DNA of 64,000 nucleotides from Mesostigma viride (lineage: Eukaryota; Streptophyta; Mesostigmatophyceae; Mesostigmatales; Mesostigmataceae). The stretch is from contig RPFO01000015.1 in the NCBI GenBank assembly GCA_009746045.1, forward strand, positions 2,443,498 to 2,507,497. The letters run 5' to 3'. The notes under the pieces were generated by a model. It was not told the origin of the DNA, did not search any database, and saw only the letters and a program-made list of their open reading frames with translations. The position numbers were made by a program, and so were the translations under genes. Positions 10,609-21,881 of this stretch are shown in pieces. Numbering within the stretch: position 1 is the first letter of the stretch; each line of letters opens with the position of its first letter.

Positions 10609-11468
10609 ATAATGGAAAAACACCGTAAAAATTGCCGACACCAGAAATCAATGCCGTAATCAGTAGATTACGAACTCGCTTGTAATTCGAGTTAACGAAA
10701 CTGTGGCTGAACTGTGGTTCAGCCTGCACTGATTAATATCTACAGAGGAAGTAGTTATATTAATCAATAGGTTTACGTTGCTGGTTATGGCTACCAGCAC
10801 AGAACGCACGAGGCACGTGAGAACCGTCGCCAAAGGTGCGAGGACACAGGTGCAGGGAAAGTGGTGCTACCAAGTGGCAGCGTCCTGCTCGTTATATACT
10901 AATTGTGACGCAGTCACATCCAGATGACTGATAGGACAGATCATCTCACATTATTGCTGTCCTTCACTCTGGACCAGCAGATCTCGACTCGTTATCCATA
11001 AATAGTCACATCAGTGTCCTGTCGCACAAGTCCTGTCACTATTTGTTACGTCTAATCAATAGCATTGAATAGACCGCAGTGTCGGAGACTAAATGTCCTA
11101 TCGTACACTGTGACAAGACGCCGTATGCCACGCGTCACTTGAAGAACCACCGTAGAATCACCGAATCCAAGTAGAATGTAGTAGAACAGTATCTTGCTCA
11201 TATCTCGAGCAATACTCATCAGAATGAACCCGTTTCTGGATTGTAGTAACCGGAAGTAGAATCTCTACAAGCCAAGTAGCTTAGTAGAATAATATTGCTT
11301 GCCAGGCAATATTAACTGTAAGCACCTGTGACTAGATGTTTATGAGATAGGAGGCCCTGTTTCCAGGGATGTAAAAACCCATCTGCTTTTCCCAAGAGAT
11401 GGTGGATTTCTGTTCAATGTCACTCTGCCTTCAAGTGTTTGGCTGTTGGACCTGGTAGGTCCAGTTTT
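10609..11468. other. AT-richer non-coding stretch, probable LTR/leader remnants
   Basis: No ORF of note. Words such as gtggtgctaccaag and cctgtcgcacaagtcctgtc resemble the LTR-like sequence at 20.6-21.2 kb on the same strand, so part may be the 5' LTR of element B. The right end (11,440-11,468) belongs to the 3' end of a different, plus-strand element because it leads into a polypurine tract. Confidence 0.35.
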
Positions 11469-11478
11469 GAGGGGGAGA
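11469..11478 (+). promoter_or_regulatory. Polypurine tract before LTR C
   Basis: GAGGGGGAGA lies 2 bases before TGTAACAAGC, the start of LTR C. This is a textbook copia-type PPT/LTR junction and marks the lost 3' end of a plus-strand element. Confidence 0.75.
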
Positions 11479-11480
11479 TA

Positions 11481-12904
11481 TGTAACAAGCAAAAATGACT
11501 TTGTTGTTACATCCTTTGTTTTGTGAATGTTTGGCTTTTATTCGAGGACTTTTGGATCAGTATTGAGAAAGTTATGAGGTTTCTAAGACGGCGGTACTTG
11601 GAGCTGGTACTTTGTCAACCGACTGGTAGGAGCCCTCATTGGTCGTGGCCTGATCCACGTGGGGTTATAGTTTGTTGGTCGGTACTATTGAGTCTTAAAT
11701 GCTCCTTTGGGACTTTAGTACTTACTACAGGTTCAGAATCTCATGGAAAGATTCTGCCAGGCTGTGTGTGGTGTTGTAGTTGAACGCCCTTCACCGCTGG
11801 CTAGCACGCCGGCGATGGAGACGGGATTTTTGTTGTTTGGGGAACCGATTGTGGGAGGCTGAGCCCGCAGCCGCCACTGATTGCTATTGAACCCTTGCAG
11901 CTGGCCAGGCCGCAAGGAGCTCAGCGGCGCGGCGCTAACCGATAAGGCATGCTCGAGCCTCTAACCCGAGACTACCGGTAGGCTACCCGATAGTGCATGC
12001 TCGAGCCTCTAACCCGAGACTACCGGCACTCAGCGGATCTGTGCTACCGAGGGCGACGGTTCTCTGACCGTCCCGGCGCGCACTGGCTTCCGTACCTTGC
12101 TTAGGCACCGACTAGCATCTAGACACCAATCTTTGATGCCCACCTGACTAGGCGCCCAGGCCGGCGACTACCGGCCAGCGGATAGATGCCACTCGGGAGC
12201 ACAACTCCCATACTTTCTTTTTAAATAATTATCATAAATTATTTAAACCGTGGGGCAATAGGGTAGCACTGACCCTACGTACGTTCAAGTAGAGAAACAC
12301 GTAACGGCACACTCGCCGTCCCCAAATCCTAAACCCCAAGGAGGGTGCCCTACGCTGGGATCTGAGCACGCCAAAAACACCCGGGCTTTGCTCCCGGCCT
12401 CCTTTTCTACTTGGGTGCAACTGCACCACATGCATCATTATTAGGCACACTGGCCGCCTGTCAGGTCTAGGGAAATGTATTCACAGTCTGTTTTGTGTGA
12501 CTAGGATGGATACGAAGATCTTGTCTAGAATTCCATGATTCTGATTGGTTCTCTTCAGGCTAAGGTTGAAGCAAGTTCGACAAGCACGTCGATATCAAGG
12601 ACGTGGGGTCGCCATTGTTGCTACGTTGGTTTTGATTCATCATGGTATAATAAAGCTTGTCTTTGTTGTCCATTCATAAGAGCCCCTTGGCTATAGACGT
12701 CCTTCAGTTCCACAGAGGTCGTCTATACACAAGCTTGTCTTTGTGTCTACAAGGGGTTGTGATTCCCTAAATCACGTGCTGTGGAATTTCCATCTCAACG
12801 TTGCTCGGATACTTGAAGATCTGTAACTCAAGAAAGCAACCCAGGTAAAAGATCTTTCATATTTGGACTATGGATGATGCTGATGATCATTTTTAGTCGT
12901 TACA
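11481..12904 (+). repeat. LTR C, plus-strand copy, with internal insertion
   Basis: Starts TGTAACAAGC next to a PPT. The right end is placed at TTACA (12,904), immediately before the satellite, which gives TG..CA ends; this end is inferred. Homology with a reverse-oriented copy (about 46,450-46,959) covers the first ~300 bp (tgtaacaa, gaggacttttgga, ctcattggtcgtggcctgatccacg, gattctgccaggctg). It resumes at about 12,490 and runs through gtcgccattg and the TATA-like ggtataataaagctt at 12,643. About 700 bp present here (11,785-12,485) are absent from the other copy. Confidence 0.7.
11785..12485. repeat. Insertion inside LTR C with a ~52-bp tandem duplication
   Basis: Comparison with the reverse-oriented LTR C at 46.6 kb shows about 700 extra bases. 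Within it, gcatgctcgagcctctaacc and following sequence to about 30 bp occur twice, at about 11,947 and 11,993. No coding sequence or clear terminal repeats seen. The edges are approximate. Confidence 0.45.
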
Positions 12905-15900
12905 GGCGCAGGTTTTTTCAGCTGTGCATGGAGAAAAAAACGTGTCTTAATCCAGGGACCCCCGTCGGTTCATGTCTGCAGCCTAGAAAACTGGAGCGAT
13001 GGAGCCACAACGAACGGGAAATCCGCATTCAAATTCGCCTATGTAGCCCACGGGTCACAAGTGGCCGACAGGTATGTAGATGCAGCCAGCCCCGGGCGTG
13101 TCGCAGACAGTAAGCACTACCGTAGGCCGCGGTGCCGCACCTCGGCGCAGTTTTTTTCAGCTGTGCATGGAGAAAAAAACGTGTCTCAATCCAGGGACCC
13201 CCGTCGGTTCATGTCTGCAGCCTAGAAAACTGGAGCGATGGAGCCACAACGAACGGGAAATCCGCAAATGTTCAAATTCGCCTATGTAGCCCACGGGTCA
13301 CATGCAAGTGGCCGACAGGTAGATGCAGCCAGCCCCGGGCGTGTTGCAGGGAGTAAGCACTACATACCCTAGGCCGCGGAGCCGCACCTCGGCGCAGGTT
13401 TTTTCAGCTCAGTGCATGGAGAAAAAAACGTGTCAGAAACCCCCGTCGGTTCATGTCTGCAGCCTAGACAACTGCACTCTCTCTGAGCGATGGAGCCACA
13501 ACGAACGGGAAATCCGCATTCAAATTCGCCTATGTAGCCCACGGGTCACAAGTGGCCGACAGGTATGTACAGCCAGCCCGGGGCATGTCGCAGACAGTAA
13601 GCACTACCGCAGGCCGCGGTGCCGCACCTCGGCGCAGGTTTTTTCAGCTCAGTGCATGGAGAAAAAAACGTGTCTCAATCCAGGAACGGCCCCCGTTGGT
13701 TCATGTCTGCAGCCTAAAAAACTGGAGCGATGGAGCCACAACGAACGGGAAATCCGCATTCAAATTCGCCTATGTAGCCCACGGGTCACAAGTGGCCGAC
13801 AGGTAGATGCAGCCAGCCCCGGGCGTGTCGCAGACAGTAAGCACTACCGTAGGCCGCGGTGCCGCACCTCGGTGCAGGTTTTTTCAGCTCAGTGCATGGA
13901 GAAAAAAACGTGTCTCAATCCAGGAACCCCCGTTGGTTCATGTCTGCAGCCTAAAAAACTGGAGCGATGGAGCCACAAGGAACGGGAAATCCGCAAATGT
14001 TCAAATTCGCCTATGTAGCCCACGGGTCACAAGTGGCCGACAGGTAGACGCAGCCAGCCCCGGGCGTGTCGCAGACAGTAAGCACTACCGTAGGCCCGGC
14101 GGTGCCGCACCTCGGCGCAGGTTTTTTCAGCTGTGCATGGAGAAAAAAACGTGTCTCAATCCAGGGACCCCCGTCGGTTCATGTCAGCAGCCTAGACAAC
14201 TGGAGCGATGGAGCCGCAACGAACGGGAAATCCGCAAATGTTCAAATTCGCCTATGTAGCCCACGGGTCACAAGTGGCCGAGAGGTATGTAGATGCAGCC
14301 AGCCCCGGGCGTGTCGCAGACACTAAGCACTACCGTAGGCCGCGGAGCCGCACCTCGGCGCAGGTTTTTTCAGCTGTGCATGGAGAAAAAAACGTGTCTT
14401 AATCCAGGAACCCCCGTCGGTTCATGTCTGCAGCCTAGAAAACTGGAGCGATGGAGCCACAACGAACGGGAAATCCGCATTCAAATTCGCCTATGTAGCC
14501 CACGGGTCACAAGTGGCCGACAGGTAGATGCAGCCAGCCCCGGGCGTGTCGCAGACAGTAAGCACTACCGTAGGCCGCGGTGCCGCACCTCGGTGCAGGT
14601 TTTTTCAGCTGTGCATGGAGAAAAAAACGTGTCTCAATCCAGGGACCCCCGTCGGTTCATGTCTGCAGCCTAGAAAACTGGAGCGATGGAGCCACAAGGA
14701 ACGGGAAATCCGCAAATGTTCAAATTCGCCTATGTAGCCCACGGGTCACAAGTGGCCGAGAGGTATGTAGATGCAGCCAGCCCCGGGCGTGTCGCAGACA
14801 CTAAGCACTACCGTAGGCCCGGCGGTGCCGCACCTCGGCGCAGGTTTTTTCAGCTGTGCATGGAGAAAAAAACGTGTCTTAATCCAGGAACCCCCGACGG
14901 TTCATATCTGCAGCCTAGAGAACTGAAGCGATGGAGCCACAACGAACGGGAAATCGGCATTCAAATTCGCCTATGTAGCCCACGGGTCACAAGTGGCCGA
15001 CAGGTAGATGCAGCCAGCCCCGGGCGTGTTGCAGGCAGTAAGCACTACCGTAGGCCGCGGTGCCGCACCTCGGCGCAGGTTTTTTCAGCTGACAGTGCCG
15101 CACCTCAGCGCAGGTTTTTTCAGCTGTGCATGGAGAAAAAAACGTGTCTCAATCCAGGGACCCTCGTCGGTTCATGTCTGCAGCCTAGAAAACTGGAGCG
15201 ATGGAGCCTGGCACAACGAACGGGAAATCCGCATTCAAATTCGCAGGCCTATGTAGCCCACGGGTCACAAGTGGCCGACAGGTATGTAGATGCAGCCAGC
15301 CCCGGGCGTGTCGCAGACAGTAAGCACTACCGTAGGCCGCGGTGCCGCACCTCGGCGCAGGTTTTTTCAGCTGTGCATGGAGAAAAAAACGTGTCTCAAT
15401 CCAGGACCCCCCGTCGATTCATGTCTGCAGCCTAGACAACTGGAGCGATGGAGCCACAACGAACGGGAAATCCGCAAATGTTCAAATTCGCCTATGTAGC
15501 CCACGGGTCACATGCAAGTGGCCGCGACAGGTAGATGCAGCCAGCCCCGGGCGTGTCGCAGACAGTAAGCACTACCGTAGGCCGCGGAGCCGCACCTCGG
15601 CGCAGGTTTTTTCAGCTCAGTGCATGGAGAAAAAAACGTGTCTCAATCCAGGAACCCCCGTTGGTTCATGTCTGCAGCCTAGAAAACTGGAGCGATGGAG
15701 CCAGAACGAACGGGAAATCCGCAAATGTTCAAATTCGCCTATGTAGCCCACGGGTCACAAGTGGCCGACAGGTAGATGCAGCCAGCCCCGGGCGTGTCGC
15801 AGACAGTAAGCACTACCGTAGGCCGCGGTGCCGCACCTCGGCGCAGTTTTTTTCAGCTCAGTGCATGGAGAAAAAAAAGTGTCTCAATCCAGGAACCCCC

Positions 15901-16476
15901 GTTGGTTCATGTCTGCAGCCTAGACAACTGGAGCGATGGAGCCACAACGAACGGGAAATCCGCATTCAAATTCGCCTATGTAGCCCACGGGTCACAAGTG
16001 GCCGACAGGTAGATGCAGCCAGCCCCGGGCGTGTCGCAGACAGTAAGCACTACCGTAGGCCCGGCGGTGCCGCACCTCGGCGCAGGTTTTTTCAGCTCAG
16101 TGCATGGAGAAAAAAACGTGTCTCAATTCAGGAACCCCCGTCGGTTCATGTCTGCAGCCTAGAAAACTGGAGCGATGGAGCCACAAGGAACGGGAAATCC
16201 GCAAATGTTCAAATTTGCCTATGTAGCCCACGGGTCACATGCAAGTGGCCGCGACAGGTAGATGCAGCCAGCCCCGGGCGTGTCGCAGACAGTAAGCACT
16301 ATACCGTAGGCCGCGGTGCCGCACCTCGGCGCAGTTTTTTTCAGCTGTGCATGGAGAAAAAAACGTGTCTCAATCCAGGGACCCCCGTCGGTTCATGTCT
16401 GCAGCCTAGAAAACTGGAGCGATGGAGCCACAACGAACGGGAAATCCGCATTCAAATTCGCCTATGTAGCCCACGG
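12905..16476. repeat. Tandem satellite, 15 units of ~240 bp
   Basis: The anchor word gtgcatggagaaaaaa recurs 15 times from about 12,924 to 16,348, with spacings of 235-249 bp and one unit of about 270 bp that carries a 31-35 bp internal duplication near 15,090. Units differ by small indels (cagctg versus cagctcag, with or without aaatgtt, with or without tgtaga). Because the period is near 240 (80 codons), long ORFs run through several units; indels break the frame, so these are not treated as genes. The array ends inside a unit at cccacgg, where a solo LTR begins. Confidence 0.95.
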
Positions 16477-17230
16477 TGTTACAAATACAGGTAGTCGGAG
16501 GAAAGTTCCGATCAATATTGCTTGATTACATTTTCATTATCAATATTCCATAGCCAAGTCAAAAGACAAGAAGAGATAGTGAGAAAGTGTAGGGACAACA
16601 CTTTTCACTTCATTTAGCATGCAAGCGCCTGCAACTTTAACCGTTAGATCAAGATCTGACGATCTAGGTGTGGCGGCGCTTATGTGACATAAAGCTCTAC
16701 CCATTGACCACAAGATTCCTACCAGTTTATGGCACTAACTGTGGTCACCATAGAGTCCACATCTGACCACCCATACATGGGCTCTGATCTTGCTCGGTGC
16801 ATGACATCATTCTCATGCGCAATACAAACTTATGGCAGTAGCATATAATTCCATAAGACAAGTCCACATGTGCTTGCACATACAGGCATTGAGACACAAG
16901 TGTCGGCGCCCAACAAATAAATGGCGCGGCGCTATCAGTGATGACAAGCTACAAGTGACGCAACGTTGGCGTACTGGGACAAAGCCACAGTGCCTCCAAG
17001 GCAGCGCCGGAACGTACAAGTCGTGCGCGAAGCGCGGATTCTGCTACATAACATACGGTGACAGCATAAGCAATCCAAACCGTACCGCCGGTGCCAAACC
17101 AGCACCGGTACAACATCTCGTAGCACTTCACAATGATATAGTCCCGACCCAAAAACAATCACAACGGGTCTCGTGAAGTATGATCCGTACAGTATCTCGG
17201 ACCTGAAAAACTCAGCACCAAAGTCAGTCA

Positions 17231-17992
17231 TGTTGAACAATTAAGGTATTGGAGGAACGATCTTTCCAATTATAAAATAATGTCGTATTAAAACACATTA
17301 CTTGCAATCGTTCCGAGATCGATTCACAAACCCCAGACTCCATGGCTGGAATCCAGTGGTATAAATTACGTGAGAACCTGAGCATCGTGTACAGGTGCAT
17401 CACTTTTGTCCAAGGTGCATGTGGGGCGGCTGGGCACTTTTCACCGTCGATATAAAAATCTACGGCTCATACAATATAAGTGCGGAGCACCACAAGTGCC
17501 GGCGCTCACACTGGTAAGTGGCGCGGCGTACCAAGTCAGGACTAGTAGAATGCAATGTATGATATGCTGGAGCAAAGTCACAGCGCCTCCAAGGCAGCAT
17601 CAAACATAGAAGGTGTGGCGCAACGCGCCTACACAGAGGTACACTTTTCTCTAACGGTACAGTCCAAGGTATACTGCGTGAAGCGCGGATTCCTCTAGAC
17701 ATCACAACGGCTAGTAGTCAAAGACACAAACGGCACAGAAAATTCAAAGTAGGTAAAAACGCACAAGTCCTAGAGAACGGCAAAGTACTACCCTAGTCTG
17801 CACAAAGGTCGTGCGAGCCACTACCTCGCGCGTTTTCATTCCGTCAAACATATCGGAATATTCCGTCGGAATCACAGATACGAAGCCCTCACAGTATCAT
17901 GGGCAGCAAAATATCTTGTAACATTCGAACTCTCGTCAAACATGAAAAATGTTTCTAGTCAGATTTACTGCTAGTCAGATTTCCGGCTGACA
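17231..17992 (-). repeat. 3' LTR of element E
   Basis: 762 bp, plus-strand ends tgttgaacaatt and ccggctgaca. Same length as the partner at 19,653. By eye five substitutions separate them, all transitions and four at CpG sites. Confidence 0.93.
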
Positions 17993-18000
17993 CCCCCCTT
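17993..18000 (-). promoter_or_regulatory. Polypurine tract of element E
   Basis: Plus strand ccccccttag directly follows the LTR; on the minus strand AAGGGGGG abuts the LTR start TGTCAGCC. Confidence 0.8.
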
Positions 18001-18090
18001 AGCAGGAAAAATGACAACAGACAAGTGAAAAAACAAAAGAAAGAGGTGGCTCAGGAAGCCCTGAGAGCAACGCACCCCAAAAAACAGATA

Positions 18091-18999
18091 CTACAGTTGA
18101 TCAGCGGGAGCCTCCACCCCAGTGTGGAAAACAAAACCAGGGGGCACTTCCAGTGCCTCCGGAGCAGGGGTGCCCGTCAAGTTGGCCTGCGCCTTGGCTT
18201 CTCCGTCCTTCCCCCCCTTACGAAGATGAGGGTGCTTCTTGTAACAGGTTGCGACCTTGTGTCCCGGTTTGCCGCAGTGGAAACAGCCTCCCTTCTTCCC
18301 GTCATCCATCGCCAGGGTAGCAAAGACGCCAGCCAGTGAACCAGTGTCCCTGGTGTCTCCCTGCTTCCCCCCGCCTGTGTTGCGCACGATGGCCGCCTGG
18401 GCCTTGATGCTGTCCTCAATCCTCAGCACACGTGCCTTGTACTCATCCCACGTGAGTGTGGTGATGCGTACATCCTGCGCTGCCATCATCACCCGGATCG
18501 CAGCGGGCATGAGATCATGAGTAGAGAGTACCATGTCTTGGTCGTCAAAACGTCCGTCCAGCTCCTGGACGTATTCCTCGCGCGTCAGCTCCCTCGCTGC
18601 CAGAAACTCATTGAGGGGCTTGTCCACTGGTGCAGGCTCCTTGGAACGAAGCTTGCGACGCAGTTCATCTTGATAGGTATCAGTTGTACGGTGGTGACCA
18701 AATCTCTTCATCAGGAGCTCCCATGCCTGTTTTGCACTGGTCACATTCTTGACCAGCATAAGAGCCAGGCCATCTAAAAAGATGCCCATCGCGGCCTGAA
18801 CTGCCGCGTCCTTGCCATCGTCCTCGATCTCACCCGTGATTACCCCATACAGGTTAAAGGCTTTCAGCAAACGGGTAAAGCGGACATTCGTCGCCTCCCA
18901 CTTACGAGGATCAACACCATCGAATTTCGGTAACTTATCAGCAGCACTAATGAAGGCTCCAATGCTGGTGGCCGCTGCTACTGCTGCGTCGGCTGCCAT
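18091..18999 (-). CDS. Gag of element E
   Basis: 302 codons from ATG 18,999 to the stop at 18,091; an in-frame GTG two codons upstream is less likely. The N-terminus (KLPKFDGVDPRKWEATNVRF) and the word SAKQAWELLMKRFGHH are typical of copia-type Gag. One CCHC knuckle, CFHCGKPGHKVATC, sits near residue 240, followed by a basic stretch. It is expected to form particles and bind the element RNA. The reading frame is intact. Its start overlaps the stop region of the upstream small ORF. No pol follows before the LTR. Confidence 0.88.
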   Translation of the reverse strand: MAADAAVAAATSIGAFISAADKLPKFDGVDPRKWEATNVRFTRLLKAFNLYGVITGEIEDDGKDAAVQAAMGIFLDGLALMLVKNVTSAKQAWELLMKRFGHHRTTDTYQDELRRKLRSKEPAPVDKPLNEFLAARELTREEYVQELDGRFDDQDMVLSTHDLMPAAIRVMMAAQDVRITTLTWDEYKARVLRIEDSIKAQAAIVRNTGGGKQGDTRDTGSLAGVFATLAMDDGKKGGCFHCGKPGHKVATCYKKHPHLRKGGKDGEAKAQANLTGTPAPEALEVPPGFVFHTGVEAPADQL

Positions 19000-19001
19000 T
19001 G

Positions 19002-19280
19002 TCACTCCTCACCAGCAGGACGAATTGTAGGATTCTCAGGGACAACAGTAGGCTGCTCTGGTGTAAGCTGATCCAGAAACTCCGCCAAACGGCGCAGAGT
19101 CCTAGGGGTGCAAACGATTTCCCAATTAAAACAGGTACCCCTGTACTGCACTTCAACAAATGCTATGTTAGGAGAGGGAGGTACCCCTTGATGGCCAGTA
19201 TTGTAGTCAGGATTCGGAATAACAACAGGGTCTCCAGCAGCTCTGGGACACCAAAATGCAGTGGTCAAATCCCTCTGCAT
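19002..19280 (-). CDS. Small ORF upstream of gag in element E
   Basis: 92 codons if started at the ATG at 19,280 (MQRDLTTAFWCPRAAGDP); the open frame reaches further up to 19,379. It ends with TGA only a few bases before the gag ATG at 18,999, so the two could be translated in series. It contains a Pro-rich tail (LDQLTPEQPTVVPENPT). No family recognised. It may be leader sequence without a protein product. Confidence 0.35.
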   Translation of the reverse strand: MQRDLTTAFWCPRAAGDPVVIPNPDYNTGHQGVPPSPNIAFVEVQYRGTCFNWEIVCTPRTLRRLAEFLDQLTPEQPTVVPENPTIRPAGEE

Positions 19281-19634
19281 ATACAAGTTTCTCCCCACTG
19301 AAAAATGTTGCAGAAAAAAACAGATTTTTACTGCCCAGGAAGAAGAACAGAAGACGTTTCTCTCAAAAAACGCCTCCACAGGAAGGATGCTTCAAGAATA
19401 AAGCCGAACTTCCCAATGCTAAAGTAGCCCTTATACCCAGGGTCTTACACTTCAAACAGAACACTACAGTTCCTTCAAGAAGAACACCTCCCACATAATT
19501 GGGTGGCTCGATTTCAACAAGAAAAGCGAAATAAGGCACATCCAAAGCTTGCAGTGAAAATGTGAAGCGTCCCCCTCACAAACTTGGACAAGGTGAAGCA
19601 GATTCAGCTTGGCTTCACCAGATTTAGCCTGTCG

Positions 19635-19652
19635 CTTTCTAACACGATACCA
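19635..19652 (-). promoter_or_regulatory. tRNA primer binding site of element E
   Basis: On the minus strand TGGTATCGTGTTAGAAAG starts at the base after the LTR end CAACA. The first eight bases match the plant copia PBS TGGTATCAGAGC up to TGGTATC. Confidence 0.75.
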
Positions 19653-20414
19653 TGTTGAACAATTAAGGTATTGGAGGAACGATCTTTCCAATTATAAAAT
19701 AATGTCGTATTAAAACACATTACTTGCAATCGTTCCGAGATCGATTCACAAACCCCAGACTCCATGGCTGGAATCCAGTGGTATAAATTACGTGAGAACC
19801 TGAGCATCGTGTACAGGTGCATCACTTTTGTCCAAGGTGCATGTGGGGCGGCTGGGCACTTTTCACCATCGATATAAAAATCTACGGCTCATACAATATA
19901 AGTGCGGAGCACCACAAGTGCCGGCGCCCACACTGGTAAGTGGCGCGGCGTACCAAGTCAGGACTAGTAGAATGCAATGTATGATATGCTGGAGCAAAGT
20001 CACAGCGCCTCCAAGGCAGCATCAAACATAGAAGGTGTGGCGCAACGCGCCTACACAGAGGTACACTTTTCTCTAACGGTACAGTCCAAGGTATACTGCG
20101 CGAAGCGCGGATTCCTCTAGACATCACAACGGCTAGTAGTCAAAGACACAAACGGCACAGAAAATTCAAAGTAGGTAAAAACGCACAAGTCCTAGAGAAC
20201 GGCAAAGTACTACCCTAGTCTGCACAAAGGTCGTGCGAGCCACTACCTCGTGCGTTTTCATTCCGTCAAACATATCGGAATATTCCGTCAGAATCACAGA
20301 TACGAAGCCCTCACAGTATCATGGGCAGCAAAATATCTTGTAACATTCGAACTCTCGTCAAACATGAAAAATGTTTCTAGTCAGATTTACTGCTAGTCAG
20401 ATTTCCGGCTGACA
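19653..20414 (-). repeat. 5' LTR of element E
   Basis: 762 bp, partner of 17,231-17,992. On the minus strand it runs TGTCAGCCGGAAATC to GTTCAACA and is followed directly by the PBS. Confidence 0.93.
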
Positions 20415-20525
20415 AGTTACCTGAACCGAATGGTCTGGAAAAGTATACACTCGTACCGTCCCACTAAATCAACAAACTGTAAGCCAAAACTAGACCAGGA
20501 CAGCTTTGGCCCACTACGACTGACA

Positions 20526-20596
20526 CACGGGTCACATGCAAGTGGCCGACAGGTAGATCTATGCAGCCAGCCCCGGGCGTGTCGCAGACAGTAAGA
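20526..20596. repeat. Satellite remnant right of the nested LTR insertions
   Basis: cacgggtcacatgcaagtgg through gcagacagtaag matches the 240-bp satellite unit and continues the unit broken at 16,476. It is cut after gtaag where LTR-like sequence begins. Confidence 0.9.
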
Positions 20597-20598
20597 GT

Positions 20599-21176
20599 TG
20601 TGAGAGATAAATGCCGAAGATCGCCATGGCTCTTGCAGGAATGTTGCCTTTATTGAATAATGGAAACACAGACGTAAGTCACGTCACTTCCAAGACTGCA
20701 CGCAGCACAGACGACAAGGTCGCAGTGCCAAGAGAACGTGCACGCAAGAGCTAGCGTCCTGGTGCTACCAAGTCTGACACATATAACTTGCTAGGGACGC
20801 GTCCAAGTATTCAGCTGCACTGTCACAGCTGAACTGTCAATCAATTGATCCCACAGACTCTGGCACGCCTTTGGCGCGCAGATCTATCAATGGTCCATAC
20901 GGCTAGTCCTGTGGACCTATCCGTACATTACTCAGCATCAATTGTCTCATAGTAGGTCCTGGCGCGCTACAGCACGCCTACCTATCAATTGACCATCAAG
21001 TCCTGTACAAGTCCTGTCAACGTCCTGCGGACTATCAAAGTGACACTTGTACATCCTGTGTCCGTACGCGCCCACAGTGGCGCGCCGGGTACTGTCGGCA
21101 CAGCCTAGGAACGTCATAACTTTTACGTCCCGTAACCAAATGAGGCGTTCAAGGTGCCGTTGGAAAGAGCGTAACA
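20599..21176 (-). repeat. Candidate LTR F fragment
   Basis: On the minus strand it starts TGTTACGCTC and ends TCTCACA, giving TG..CA ends, 578 bp. Its left edge coincides with the abrupt end of the satellite remnant. No second copy was found in the window and no target duplication is visible, so this is tentative. Confidence 0.35.
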
Positions 21177-21881
21177 ATCTCTATCCACATAACATAAATC
21201 CTTTACGTTAACTCCAATCCCTTCTTTTCTTTAGGGATCACATCCCCTGCCAGGGACCCTTGAAGTAGCTTGAAATGTCCTTCACTCCAGCTTGAAGCTT
21301 GAACAGATGTTTTTAATGGCCAATGCCATTCCCCCAGCTCTTTCTTTTAAGGAACTGGAAAAGAAACAGATCTGCCACAGGGAAAACCATTCCATGAGAA
21401 ATGGAGAAAAACCTATGGAAGTGGCATTACAGAGTACCACCAGATATTAGAAACACACAAAATTAAATACATACAGGTTATATTCTATGAGGTCTTCTCC
21501 AGGAATTAATCCCATCACCTCGGTAGAGCCTCCAGTACAATGACCTTCTGGCGGTGAGTAACTACATTAATCCCAGATACTAATCCCATAAAACCCAGAA
21601 CATATTTAATATAAGCACAATAAATCCATGACAATTAATATACCACTTGACAAAGTAAGGCGTATTACAATAGTTTGCCTGTCATTCTCCCAACAGGGGT
21701 CTATTGGCGCCCGTCTTACTTACGGCGCCCGTCTACTTGCCAGATGGTAAATTGCCACAGCAAACAAATGACAAAATGAAACACATAGGCAACAATTAAA
21801 TCCTGCCCTGGGGAACTAGGGAAGTCTGAACAGGCAAACACCTGAACAGGCCAGCTTGTAGAAACATAATACCAGGGAATC
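21177..21881. other. Non-coding stretch without recognised feature
   Basis: AT-rich, no ORF over 60 codons with recognisable content. The words ggcgcccgtcttacttacgg and ggcgcccgtctacttgcc near 21,710 form a short imperfect duplication. Confidence 0.3.

Larger units (their letters stand above)
17231..20414 (-). mobile_element. Element E: complete gag-only LTR retrotransposon (TR-GAG type)
   Basis: Two 762-bp direct LTRs (17,231-17,992 and 19,653-20,414) have TG..CA ends. On the minus strand a PBS begins at the base after the 5' LTR and an AAGGGGGG PPT abuts the 3' LTR. Only gag and a short upstream ORF are encoded; protease, integrase and RT are absent. Flanks AGTCA (17,226-17,230) and AGTTA (20,415-20,419) look like a 5-bp target duplication with one change. 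It must move by using enzymes from another element (inference). Confidence 0.92.
16477..20525. mobile_element. Solo LTR (E-related) inside a satellite unit, itself split by element E
   Basis: Starts tgttacaaatacagg (16,477) and ends ctgaca (20,525). It is flanked on both sides by CACGG (16,472-16,476 and 20,526-20,530). Joining the flanks restores the satellite word cccacgggtcacatgc, so this is a 5-bp target duplication. Removing element E leaves about 754 + 111 bp, close to an LTR length. Words such as ggcgcggcg, cagtgcctccaaggcagc and gaagcgcggattc match the LTRs of element E, so it is a diverged relative. Strand follows E (minus) by homology. Confidence 0.75.

Noticed and set aside
12905..16476. 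CRISPR-like array
   Set aside because: Units are about 240 bp with no short-repeat and unique-spacer pattern, and the genome is eukaryotic.
12905..16494. Long frames (up to 319 codons) across the satellite, suggesting a repeat protein
   Set aside because: The unit is close to 240 bp, so any stop-free frame recurs. Frequent small indels switch frames and no start or splice context is conserved.
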